64,000 nucleotides of DNA from Kappaphycus alvarezii (Eukaryota > Rhodophyta > Florideophyceae > Gigartinales > Solieriaceae): assembly GCA_002205965.3 (NCBI GenBank), contig NADL03000657.1, positions 2,046,001-2,110,000 of the forward strand, in the 5' to 3' direction. Both the position numbers and the translations under genes were made by a program. Below are positions 10,901 to 21,899 of this stretch, one piece after another. Below the pieces are notes generated by a model. That model worked only from the letters and a program-made list of their open reading frames with translations. It made no database searches and had not been told where the DNA came from. Position 1 is the first letter of the stretch. Each line of letters opens with the position of its first letter.

Positions 10901-13769
10901 CTCAAGGGAACAGGTTTTTCCAAGAAAAGGTGGCATGATGAGCGACTGATTTTACCAGACTGGTCGGATAAATGGGTTGTTGCGCAAGAGAAGGCCTGGA
11001 AAGTATTGAAGGATGCCTTAAGTAAGCAAGAGGTCTTTGCTGCGCTTATCCAGGGAGCTGACAAAAGGGTGATGACAGATGCCAGCTCATACAGACTCGG
11101 TGTAGTTTTGCTTCAAGCCGATGAGACGGGTCGATGGCGTCCCATCTTGTTTGCCAGCAGAGCCCTTCGTGAATCGGAGAAAAAATATGCCCCCACGGGG
11201 AAAGAGTGCTTGGCAATCGCGTATTACTTACAAAAATGGCGGCACTATCTGCATGGAGAATCTTTCACGGTAGTTACGAACCATTTGTAACTGAAATGGT
11301 TGCTTGACCTTAAAGAGCCTCGGGAGAAGTTGGCTAGGTGGGTCATTGCAATTCATGATTTTGACTTCAAAATAGAGCACCGTAACGGACGGGAGCTAGT
11401 GGTCCCAGACACCCTGAGCCGGGACGCAGTCCCACCCCTATGCCAGAGGTGCTACGGGGAAATTCATTCCAACAGTTTGGATCGGGTTAGGGAGGAGACA
11501 GGGAACGAAGGAATCTCGAGACTTGTAAAAGGACCTCACTGCGGAACATCAGAGCATGACCACGAGCGGTACCCGCCAGATGAACAGAGATTGCGGGGAC
11601 GCAGATCGCAGAATTTTTGGACTTGCAGGCTTACTTGGGATCGCAAGATAAGTTCTTGGTGGATGAAGGCAGGGTTCTGCGATACTCCGGAAGAGATTAA
11701 GTCCCCGTTGTGATGCCAAAGACATTATTGCCTGAGGTCCTTAAATGAGTCCATGGTTCACAAGTGCAAGGGCAGTACGGTCTCCGACGGAAGATCTGCG
11801 AGTTGCTTCCTCAAGACTACTGAAAGGGTATGCGGCGTGATATTTCTGCATTCTTGAGGAACTGTCTGCATTGCACAGTAGCACGGGAACGAAATACAGC
11901 CTGAAAGGCTCCTTTGGAGGTGGTCCATCCGAAACGAAGATTTCAGCAGGTCGCTTTTGACATCCAGACAATCACTCCACGCACGGAAAGCGGTAACATT
12001 AAATTTCTGGCAATATTTAATATCTTCACAAGATTTATAAGGGCTAAGGCCATACCGGATGAAAGGGCTGAGAATATTTCGAAAGTGCTCATCGACGAAT
12101 GGATGTCGATATTCGGCCCGATGGAGACCTTGATGTCGGACGGGGGTCCAAACCTGACTGGATCTGTAGTGAGAAGTCTGACTGATTTCTTGGGCATCGT
12201 TAGAATGCAGGTCTATCCATTTCATCCACAAGCGAATGGCACAGGAGAGAGATGTAACCGTACCTTTATCAAGGACATTGCGAGTTTTATGGCCACTGGC
12301 ACGTAGGATTGAGGTGAACACGTTACCTTAGCAAATTTTCGGTACAATACTGGCGTGTGCACAGCCACCGGTATCATGTCGTACAAAGCTATGTTTCGCG
12401 TTGAAGAATTCCATTCCTGGGGCGAAGTGGGAACAGCCTGCTTTGAAGACGAGCCTGAGGATCTTCCCAGTCGCTTAAAACTTCTTCAACGCCGCTTATG
12501 TGCCGAAGATAGGAGTGAAAGGTCCAGAGCCAAAAGGGAATATGACAAGAGGGTCAATCCCATCTAATTTAGGGAGGGAGATCGCGTCTTGCTTTGGTCG
12601 GTAGAATTGAGGAAAGGCGAAGGGAATAAGGTCATCAAGCACTGGATTGGACAGTATAAGGTCAAGGAAAGGCTAGGAAGAGTCGGATATATCTTGGAGT
12701 CGGAGGTTGGGGGTAAATTAGCCAGACTACACGCCAACAGGCTGCGAAGAATTGGAGATCGAGTTGCAGAAACTGGAAACCCAACCGATGGTGTGTTCTC
12801 GGATTCCTTACGGACTGTGAAGAAAAAATCTGGAGAAAAGACAAGAAGGAATGAGAAGACAGGTGATTTAGAGCGCCATTTCAAGGTAAAACTTTCGGGA
12901 AGAAGGTCGCCGAGATGGACCCCGGAAAGTGAGTTACGGGAAGTTGTGGTGCGTTTGAATGACAGCCGTGTAGCCAAAGGGGTTGATAATCTGCTCTCAT
13001 AGGACGGGCCAGACTCCCAGCGGGAGACTACGCTACAAGCTTCGGACACTCTTCAGGAGTCGGACTCCAGGCCCCTGCAGACCCTGTAGGTGGTACGCGA
13101 TTTCATCGCTAACCTCATCTTGCCCGAACCAAGATGGGCCAGGTATCCATGCATTATTGCAGGGGTCCCTAGGCTGATTCAGGAATGCACATTTGAGTAG
13201 ACGTGGGAGATCTCCCATACACTGCATCCAGTTGAATCAAAAGGAGTTACGGTGGTTGATTCCCTTCCCTGCCGGTGTTTTGTCCCAAACAGGAGGAGGC
13301 TGACCATCGACAGAGTTCCGCCTTGGCCATAACGTGGGGAAAGCCGACAGTGATGACGTTCCTTGTATCCTGACGTAATGATGTGGTATTGCTGCGGGTG
13401 GCGCTCAGTAATACAGGTGAGCCAGGAGTTGCGGTACTTGTAGCGGAAATGTGGGGAATTTTTTTGTAACGATGCCGATATGTGCTGATCCCTACAAAGG
13501 GGGTTGGCGATTTCAGCTCTTCCGCAGAGGCACCACCAGTGTAAGTCAAGGGGGTGACGAGATAGCTTCCCTTCAACGGGGTGCGGCGATTCCAGCTCCC
13601 CGCCTAGAAACATACAGTGCAAAACAAAGGCGTTAGGAGAATTGGAGAGCTCTGTAGGAATTTATCAACATTATAATCGTTGATCTAAAATTGAAATCGG
13701 TCAACATTAAAAGGGGCCGCTACGGAAGTGAGAGGGGGGTTCTATTGACCGAGAAGGCTACATAAAAAA

Positions 13770-14267
13770 GTGGGTGCTGCGATGCAGAGCCTGAATTCAC
13801 CGCAGAAAATCAGGATGGCTGAGCAGGAGATCCGAGCAGCATACGAGGCGGTGAAAGAAGGAAGAAAATTTATGATGGGGGTTATTAAGGAGCTTGCGAA
13901 AGTGGAGCGCTTTATGAGTAAGGTGGTGCGGGAGGTTGTTCTTACCGAGGAAGGGGAAGAGGTGCAGTTCGTAAGGTAAATTCTGGCCAAGAGGAAGGGA
14001 TTGGATTACGGCAGTCTGGTAGTCAACGAATGCCGCAAAAGGTATAAGCAACCGCTATTGGAACAGGAACCGCAAAAGGGACGGGAGAAAAAGAAGGAAC
14101 GTAGTTCCCAAGAACATCCAGGAGCTGCTCCTTTGGAGAAATCGGATCAGCAACCGCAATCAGTCAATCCAGCAAGTAGCTCGGACCAAGTACCGCAGAC
14201 TTCCCAGTTGCCGTGTAGGTCAGATTTGGATTTGGAATCGGAAGGGAATGCGAGGAATAATGCTTGA
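13770..14267 (+). other. Extra 3' coding-like region of the gypsy fossil
   Basis: Between the integrase C-terminus and the 3' LTR lie two adjoining stretches of plausible coding sequence. One is helical and charged (AEQEIRAAYEAVKEGRKFMM), the other is rich in Gln, Ser and Lys (KGREKKKERSSQEHPGAAP). No membrane or signal segment is visible, so nothing suggests an envelope. The mix of a coiled-coil-like part and a polar tail resembles gag-type or accessory proteins. I do not recognise it. Confidence 0.4.
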
Positions 14268-14410
14268 GTCTATGTCTCGTGTGATTAGATTTGTCTCATG
14301 ATTTTTTAGATTTTTTAATCTGAATTTGTGTTTGTTTTTTTGAGTTGATATTTTCATTTTGTCAGTGATGTACGCGAGGGATGCACAAGGTACGAATGTT
14401 CCGGTTCAAG

Positions 14411-14700
14411 TAGTACGTGGCATGTGCACATGTATTGTCAGTCTACAGTAGTACGGTGACGGTTGCATTACCGGACCATTGCATTAGTGCATTCGTGTCA
14501 AATGCAACTACGACATTCGATTCAATTACTGCATTTGATGCATTTTAGTGCACAGTACGGTAGTACAGTAGTGACTTTACAGCACATCGCGAGTCTATGT
14601 AAAGTGGCCCTGGCCTGTTCTCCAGGTCCAGAGAGGCATCAGTGTTCGTGTGATAAGCAACCTGATCCGTGCTTTACAGTTTAAGCGGTGAGCTGTAACA
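14411..14700 (+). repeat. 3' LTR of gypsy-like element
   Basis: Direct repeat of 7679-7968, same orientation and length, ending GCTGTAACA. It defines the right border of the element. Confidence 0.85.
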
Positions 14701-16120
14701 GTACAGTGCAGTAGCTTGCCTAGCTGCTGTACTACGTTGCATTTGTAACGATTGTAAAATACGTAAAGAGGAAATAAAGGAGACATCCATAACATACTAT
14801 ACTCTGTATTGGAGACCGCTTGTGTGCGGCACTAGCACTGTGCGGTAACAAGTGGTGGCTGCTTTGTCCTCTAAATTTGATCACTTCTTTTTATGGTTTA
14901 TATGCAAAATTCCTCTGCAGTTTCAGCAATGATTGTGTTATGTGGCTCATGGTGGCCGGTGTCCTGCAGCCACAAGTTATGGACCAAAGAGCCATGTACA
15001 GTACTGCACGTGGCCATAATTTTGGACACGAGACCCATGAACAGCACTGTGCATGGCTCTGAGCCACAAGTATCGTGGACTACACAACAGTACAGTACGG
15101 GGAGTCTGAAAACAGGCAAATAGGGGAGTTTAAGTGCTTAGTTTTATGTTTTGCTCGGAATTTAGTACCAATTTGTGCATTTTCAAAATTTTCGAATATC
15201 TATATAGACGCTGGTCGACTGGAGTACGGTCCGCGACCGGCCAAAACACAAAAAAAAAACTCAACACCCCGACACCCAAAACACCTCAACACCCCAACAT
15301 CTTAACACTACTATCTCCAAAACTTGCCCTTTTCTTGTCTATTGTCCTCAAATCATTGGTGTCTTTTGTCTCCTTGGACTTTCGGTGTGCATACCGAAGT
15401 TCAAGGGGGCAATACCCATTGTACTGCAGGTATCTCTTGTCTCCTTGTAATTTCAGTGCTTAGCTCGAAGTGCAAGGGGGCAATACTCTCAGTGACGGCT
15501 AAAGTTTTAACCTTCCTAGTTCTAACAGTGTATGGTCGAAGGCATGCGGAACCACTAAAGACGCAGCAAGACCACCACGGCTACTAAAGATGAGTCAGAG
15601 GGAAGGTTTGACAGGTTTATTTGGTAGCGGTAGGAAACAGACCAGGTTAAACAGGTTTTTAAAAAGGGAGAAAAACACAAACCGAAAAACATAACAAACA
15701 AAACAAACAAAACAAACAAAACAAAAAATACAGAAAAAGAGAAACGTGATCAAAAGGAAAACATTAAAATAAATAACCCCTTCCAGTATCTTGACAAACC
15801 TTTATTATTAGATTGGTTGTCCACCCGAGAATTAATGACTGTAAACCATGTCAGCATGATTGTACGGTGCGGTACAGCTGATTTCATCTCGAGAGGGAAA
15901 TATTGCGTACACAACATAAAAATCAACGACATTTAAAAAATATTGCATTTATTTTTACGCTGTATTCTGAAAGTTCCGAAAGAAGAGCACAGTTATTGAA
16001 AATTCGCCGAATATTATATATCGGTGGTTTATAAGCACACCAAATACTTTGTAGACTACAACTCAGGACATTTGCCGAGAGAGGCTTTTTATAGAGCGGC
16101 CATATTACAACAGAAGACAG
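14701..16120. other. Intergenic stretch with simple and tandem repeats
   Basis: No credible gene. It contains TACAGTAC motifs (about 14700 and 15090), a two-unit tandem repeat at 15361-15494, and an (AAAC/AAACA)n simple repeat at about 15690-15728. The open frames here are short and without family features. Confidence 0.6.
15361..15494. repeat. Two-unit imperfect tandem repeat, period about 74 bp
   Basis: TTGTCTCCTTGGACTTTCGG..GAAGTTCAAGGGGGCAATAC is followed 74 bases later by TTGTCTCCTTGTAATTTCAG..GAAGTGCAAGGGGGCAATAC. The conserved core AAGTnCAAGGGGGCAATAC is notable. Function unknown. Confidence 0.6.
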
Positions 16121-19100
16121 TATATGAACCCACCAGATTGCGAGGATAGGCACTATTGCTTCTCCATCAGGCTTTGACCTCGGTCGTTGTGACATTGTCA
16201 CAGAGAGCATTTCAAAGAACCTTCCACGAGTGCGTATCGATCTACTTAAAGGATGTTTACCGCGCAAAGCGCATCACATTCATATAACTGGAGCCAGTGT
16301 GATTCGGAGAGGATAAAATCTCCCGAAAAAATGCTGGCTTCTCTGGAGACAACGCAGAAAGTCGTTGTTGAAGAGCACAGCTTTAATGCTGAAGATCTCT
16401 TGCAAACGTTGTTGGAAAGTCTGCCTATGCATCTGCCGTCTATCTCTTAGAAAAGGCCCGAATAGCAGCGGAGTCAACTTTTTCTAGGCCCACTTTCGCA
16501 GAGGAAGACTAGAGTGACTAATCTCGCTATGCTGCCCTCAAGTTTCCCATTACGATACATACACACCTGCCAGCGCTTTTCAATCCAAAGGAGGTCAATT
16601 GGGACTAGGAGTGGGCGCGGAAAGCAGTAAACAGCCGTCGCTATTTCTCAGAATTTGAAGAGGCCACGATGCTCCTTACCGCTGGGGTATGACATGAGCG
16701 AGCCATGCTCGTGTTCAATCTGGCAAACGAGCTGTGTTCAGAGAGTAGGGTGCAAAATAAGACTCTCGATGAAGTGTTTAAATTCTTCGCAAAGTGTGTG
16801 GACACGACCTTTGAAGCGTTAAGATAAAGAAGGGACTACTTATCATACAGAGTCTTAGATGATGCCGTTGTTAACCATTTGGAGAGATATACAGTATAAA
16901 TGCGAGAAAGGCTTCGATGCGGATGGTTCCAAGTGCTAGAAAGCGCCGGAGATCCATGTTTATGAAGTTGAAGCAGAGACTAAAATTCTTGGGAGAAAGA
17001 AGGCCGGCGGTAATATTGGGAGTTCTAATGGAAAAGAACCAAAAACTTCGAATCCTACTGATAAGGGGACTGCTAAACCTGGTACCAGTGCCTTGTCCAA
17101 CAAGGATAATGAGTCCTCTAAAAATACCAGCACTACGACTGGCAACCAGACGAAGGGGTAGTTGAAAGGGATTGATAACGTGACGGGCGATCCGAAGAGA
17201 TGGGGAGCCGGAAACGGACAATGAAAGTCATATAAAGTCCTGCGGGAGGGTCACGCAAAAAATGGGGGAGCTACCGTTGACGCCCGCGAACCTGGTACAA
17301 ATAGGTGGCTAGTTGGTCATAGGCAGGCACTCGCAAGGCAGCGGATATGTAGAAATACGAGTTGCGATGCAACAAGCGGGAGTGGGAAGCAATGCGCAAC
17401 GGAGTATTCGATTCACTGGACGTTAATGTCCTCCAATTCCAGCTGTTATCTGTCAAGCATCCTTTCTTGACGATAAAGGAACGGAATGTGCTTAAATAAC
17501 AATAGAAAAGAGACAACAAGAGCGTGTTTGTGGGGAGCTGTCTCAGGACGAGATACGGAGACAGCAATACATATCAACCGAAATCATATCCCGAGACAGC
17601 AATGGAAAGATGCATGCAGTAGCTAGACTGCCCCACTTGTCCAGCCACTGGCATTCCAATCACAAAAGGGTGTCGCCCATCGAATATTTTGCCGCTCAGC
17701 TGATGGTCAAAGACAGGATTATTTAATTCGACCTCGAACTCAAAGGGGGCTACAACGGCTTTCTTATACACCTAAAAATGAGAAAATACTTTACAGTAAG
17801 ATTGGGTAACCGCTACTTCCAATATATAGCGTTAAAGTTTGGCTGGAGGCTCATTCTCTACTAGTTCATCAGCGTGACGAGTCGTGTCTTGGCATACCTC
17901 AGGAATCGATTTGGGTGGAGAATTCTAGATTACATCGACGACATTCTAATATGCGCGAAGGGGAGCAAACGCTCTATCGCGTCAGATTGCAGGAGAGACA
18001 CGGATATAATACGCTGTGTAATGAGCCCATATGGCATACGTATACACCCAGACAAAGGCGCCCTTGACAATAGCACCTTCGGTCAAGAGCACTTAGGGCT
18101 GATTATAGACACCTAGAGGATGCTCTTTATGGTTCCAGAAAGGAAGGTAGTGAAGGTATATAGGGCAGCACAGTTATTGATGCGGATGATTCGCAAAAAT
18201 CGGAGACAGGTTGACATTACGAAATTGAAGTCATTCGCAGGGTTATGTCAAAGCTTGAGCTTGGCTGTCCCCGACACGGGTGAGGCTTTAAATACATACA
18301 CAGACAACATTTGCACCATGGAGATAGTGAATCGCATGGCGTCAACGTCCAGAACTTTGATAAGGGAGGTCTTCAAACTGCAGGCGAAAAAATGGCAACA
18401 AGGACTACGATTAGAGGCCCATAAGATCCCTTCTGCGTTGAACTTATATGCAGATCGTCTCTCAAGGAGGCGGTGTATCATAAAAAATACCCTATTAGGA
18501 CAGAACACATAGCAGAAAGCAAATGGACAGGTATGGTAGAGGCGGACTATAATCAAAATTGAGGAGCAGCGACACGTGTACGACCGCACCTCGAATTAGT
18601 CCCCCTGACCTTAAGAGAGCAAAGAAAGAACAATTTTCGGAGTGATGCTACTACCGTTCTGGACTATCCGCCCATAGTGGCCGATGGTGGCCGAAAATGC
18701 GACCCGCATACATCTAATGATGCCTACGACCCGTCCAAGGACTAAACGCTGGAGAATATTGTGCGTTTACTACAGCCAAACAAGCGACTGTATAGTATCG
18801 CAGAACAGGCTACAAGCCATATCATGGAATAATCGGGAGGTTCCGCGACACTATTGCTCCAGAGCGGAGCTGATCTAGTGGTCACAGGGTTGGAGAATAA
18901 CACGTTGCGATCTTGGTACGCAAAATTGCATAAGTTTATCAAATTCTGTGGTGAGGATCATCGAAACCCGTTCGCAGCCAAAAAGTTAGATACTGTAGAA
19001 TATATTGGGTGGTTATATGGCGAAGAGAAGATCGGTGCTGGTTCTATAGGGAGCTACATTACATATCAGAAGTTACCTAACGTTACCAGACAATAGGGCT

Positions 19101-20050
19101 CGCACCCCCAGCTAGCGGTTCGGGAGTGAGCGTGGTCAAGGAAGGGTTCATTGGAAAATCGGTACGGTCACTAGAAAAGTACCACGAGTTCCCATGGCTT
19201 TGAACCATATACATGGCATCTTATCGTGCGGCATAAATGCAACTCCATTAAAGGATTATGTGCTTGTCAAAGCGTGCGCTACTTTCGTCTTACAGTATGA
19301 TACATTTGACCGACCTGTACTAACCGCTAGTTTTAAGTTGGCTTGGATCCATGAGTTTTTAGAATCCGCAATAATGTATACAATTCCCGCAACTGTATCG
19401 GAAAGGAAAGCAAAACACAAGAAGCCATGGAGACTTAAAAAGGAGCGTTTTAACGAGTTAAATCACCATCATTCTGTACTTGTTAGCGGCTGGTACTGGA
19501 TCTAATTAAGCTGCAGAATAAACCCAATTTATTTTTTTGAAATTAAGGTTCAAAGATGGTGACATCCTACCCCAGATATGGAAGAACAATAGCTTAAAAT
19601 GTGTGTCATTCAGTTCGGTATATAACTACCAGCCGGGATACCATACGCAGTCCATAGTTGTAGATCGCTTACCACGTCATTTGCTTTCGCCATTGGCGTA
19701 CCATTGCCTGTTATCAAGTCGCATGCGGATTAGGCCCTTGACGGGACCACGTTCGACGGTACTTATCGTGATCTAGCCTATGTCATCTGGACCAAGCGTC
19801 CACATGGTTTGGCGACCTTCGCCCAAACCAGTCCACATGATTTGGTGACTGTCTTCCAAACTGGTTGCCGCAATGCTTGGATTTTTTTCATGAAAAATGG
19901 ATTTCAAATTCAATGTGTGAAAAAAATCTCGGGCGAGTTGCATTCCACGCAATCTGATATTTATAACACATCGCGCAGGCCTATATATAAACCCACTAGA
20001 TTGCGGGGATACCCACTATTGCTTCTCCCTCGGGCTCTGGTCACCTCTCT
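16121..20050 (+). mobile_element. DIRS-like YR retroelement fossil, old
   Basis: Plus-strand element with a gag-like start (about 16310-16450) and a reverse transcriptase in which FDLELKGGYNGFLIHL and DYIDDILICAKG can be read. An RNase H part lies at about 18120-18480 (TDNICTMEIVNRMAS; AHKIPSALNLYADRLSRR). A tyrosine-recombinase-like region lies at about 18850-19500 (NTLRSWYAKLHKFIKFC; GYGS-type core helix equivalents). RT followed by RNase H and a recombinase in place of an integrase defines the DIRS order. A direct repeat, AACCCAC(C/T)AGATTGCG(A/G)GGAT plus ACTATTGCTTCTCC, occurs at 16121-16180 and 19984-20040 and brackets the element. It is broken in many places and looks older than the copy at 36-41 kb. 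Confidence 0.7.
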
Positions 20051-20429
20051 TGCCCCTCTTTTTACACTCAAAACGGGCCGTTTACGGTCTACTATCTTAA
20101 TATAGCTCAGATGAGCAACAATCCGATATGTCCTATGGAACTGACGTAATGACTAATCTTTTCATTATGAAAAAATAATATGTTTTTAAAAAATCTGCTC
20201 AACTTATTCTCTTCATAAATAAACGATTGAGATATTGAATTTGCGAGGCATAAAAACGTTTTTCTAAACAATGCTCACCAATGCCGGTTTGAGGGGGGTT
20301 TTGTAGTCACAGTACATTTATGCTTTCAACTCAAAATTACAGGGAAAATCTCTACACTAAATTGTCAAGGTGCTTTCCCAGGTGTCCTAAGACATCTAAA
20401 TTGCGCTTGTGCACAGAATCAATTAGACT

Positions 20430-21330
20430 ACAAAAATATTTTGAGGGATAGAGTTCCAAAAAGCGGTTACACCCGCCACCACATCTTCTGTGTTTTTAAA
20501 TTGCCGATTAAATTTGTAGATCTCTCTTGCCAGTACCGCCCACAAGTTCTCGGTAAGAATGATGTCCGTAAAACGGACTGGTCAGTCCATTAAGCGAGTT
20601 AATTTCTCATTAAACCAGTCCAGAGTTGATCTAGCATCATGAGCCAGAGCACATCTTGCTGAAAAGTCCAACTTAAAGGCATAAAGTCTTCTATCCACGG
20701 GAAAAATATTCTCTTAACACCTTGGTATAGCCGAAAATATGCGACGGCCAGAAATTTTTGTCAAGATTGTCTTGCCATGTGCATCCAAACCAGCACAAAG
20801 CGTTATACCATTTCCTTCATGCTGTAGCTTCGACAAGATTTGTTCTTCCTTCGTCAAATCGTTCCAGTAGTCCTCCAAGCCATCCGGTCAGTCGCAATTA
20901 AAACTCTTCTCGTCAGTAAAAAGTAAAGAGCCCCCAGAACCGTGACCCATTTTTGAATACTTTCGAGCCGATTATATGCGGGTGATTTTTTCCTTTCTGT
21001 CAACAGGGGGCATGATTAACTTTTCGGTACCTTAAACGGACGTTCCTGGTAAGTTATTTCAGCGTTCGTCTGACTGAAATCAGCAACTGAAAGGTGTCGC
21101 GAGGCCCTCGGAAGCTCGGTTGCATATTTGATTATGCTCTTAAGAGCCTTATTTTGTCTCTAATCGTCATTTTCCGGTGTTTGGTGCGGTATTTCTCTTT
21201 TCTTTAAACCTCTTATCACGAAGAAAGCTTTTGATTTTGTTGTGCGATCTTTTAAGTTGATGAGCGATGTCGGATATGTTTTTACCAGCTTCTGCAGTGC
21301 TTACGCTTGAAACGTTCACACTCCGTCAGT
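20430..21330 (-). mobile_element. Tc1/mariner transposase relic
   Basis: Minus-strand reading gives, from N to C, a helix-turn-helix (NISDIAHQLKRSHNKIKSFL, coded at about 21215-21275) and a catalytic block at about 20760-20935 with FTDEKSFNCD, PDGLEDYWNDL and CAGLDAHGKTILTKISG. The C-terminal block at about 20440-20640 has LDWFNEKLTRLMDWPVRFTD, then ENLWAVLAREIYKFNRQF and VTAFWNSIP. The order HTH, first Asp box, then DW-PVR-TDI...ENLW is diagnostic of Tc1/mariner. In-frame stops occur, for example after FNCD, and the frame shifts several times, so it is dead. I could not find matching terminal inverted repeats. Confidence 0.75.
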
Positions 21331-21899
21331 CGCGTGCCGCGTGGTATTCTAGGGAACACAAGAAGCGTGTGGATGTTATTTGAGAAGGATAGAGGTCAAG
21401 AATGGCGGCTCCACTTTAAAAGAAAATTATATCAGTTGAAGTTTTTAATGACCCTAGACACCTCCTACAGTTTATTTCTTCAAGATTTCGTGAAAAAGCA
21501 TTAGTATTGACTTTGTAATGGAATTTTTAGAGGTCTACTGAGGCGCTCAATGCGTTTATCAGATTATTTTTAAAATAGAGTAGATTATAATGGAGAAACC
21601 ATGATTTAGGGGGGGTTTCTATGGCATCCAGAACTGCGAGACACACTAGAGATGACATATGAGTAAGTTGTTGTTGACTTTTTGGGCATCTAGAGTGTAT
21701 TTCATTCGATTTCTACTACGAAAAATTCTCCCTCAATGGCAAATTTGTAGATGAGGCAAAAAGTACTCCATTGTCAAGAAAAATTCCTTCGGGCATTTCG
21801 TCAAAGAAGAAGATCCTCAAGACGTCATCATACAAGCATTAAAAGATAGTTTCGACATCTAAGAAATTGCTGGATCGCTGAAGGGGGTTTATTACTTTT

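Larger units (their letters stand above)
7679..14700 (+). mobile_element. Ty3/gypsy-like LTR retrotransposon fossil, about 7 kb
   Basis: The parts occur in order between two LTRs on the plus strand: a gag-like region at about 8370-9430 with a zinc-knuckle-like CHEKGHMVRDC, a reverse transcriptase at about 10040-10800 with a FLDD box, RNase H at about 10820-11290 (MTDASSYRLGVVL), an integrase zinc region and core at about 11300-12310 (FHPQANGTGERCNR), and a GPY/F-like C-terminus (about 12590-12760). RT before integrase is the Ty3/gypsy order. The element is broken in many places and, with about 8% LTR divergence, is old. The region 13.0-14.4 kb, after the integrase, is listed separately. Confidence 0.85.

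Noticed and set aside
13179-13622. A 147-codon minus-strand open frame inside the gypsy fossil
   Set aside because: Antisense to the element, no recognised motif, overlaps another frame of similar quality.
13770-14267. Envelope-like gene in the gypsy fossil
   Set aside because: No signal peptide, membrane anchor or cysteine pattern; composition is polar and helical.
20280-21640. Terminal inverted repeats of the mariner relic (GGGGGGTTT runs at about 20295 and 21610)
   Set aside because: The two runs are in the same orientation and share only a G-run, so they are not inverted ends.
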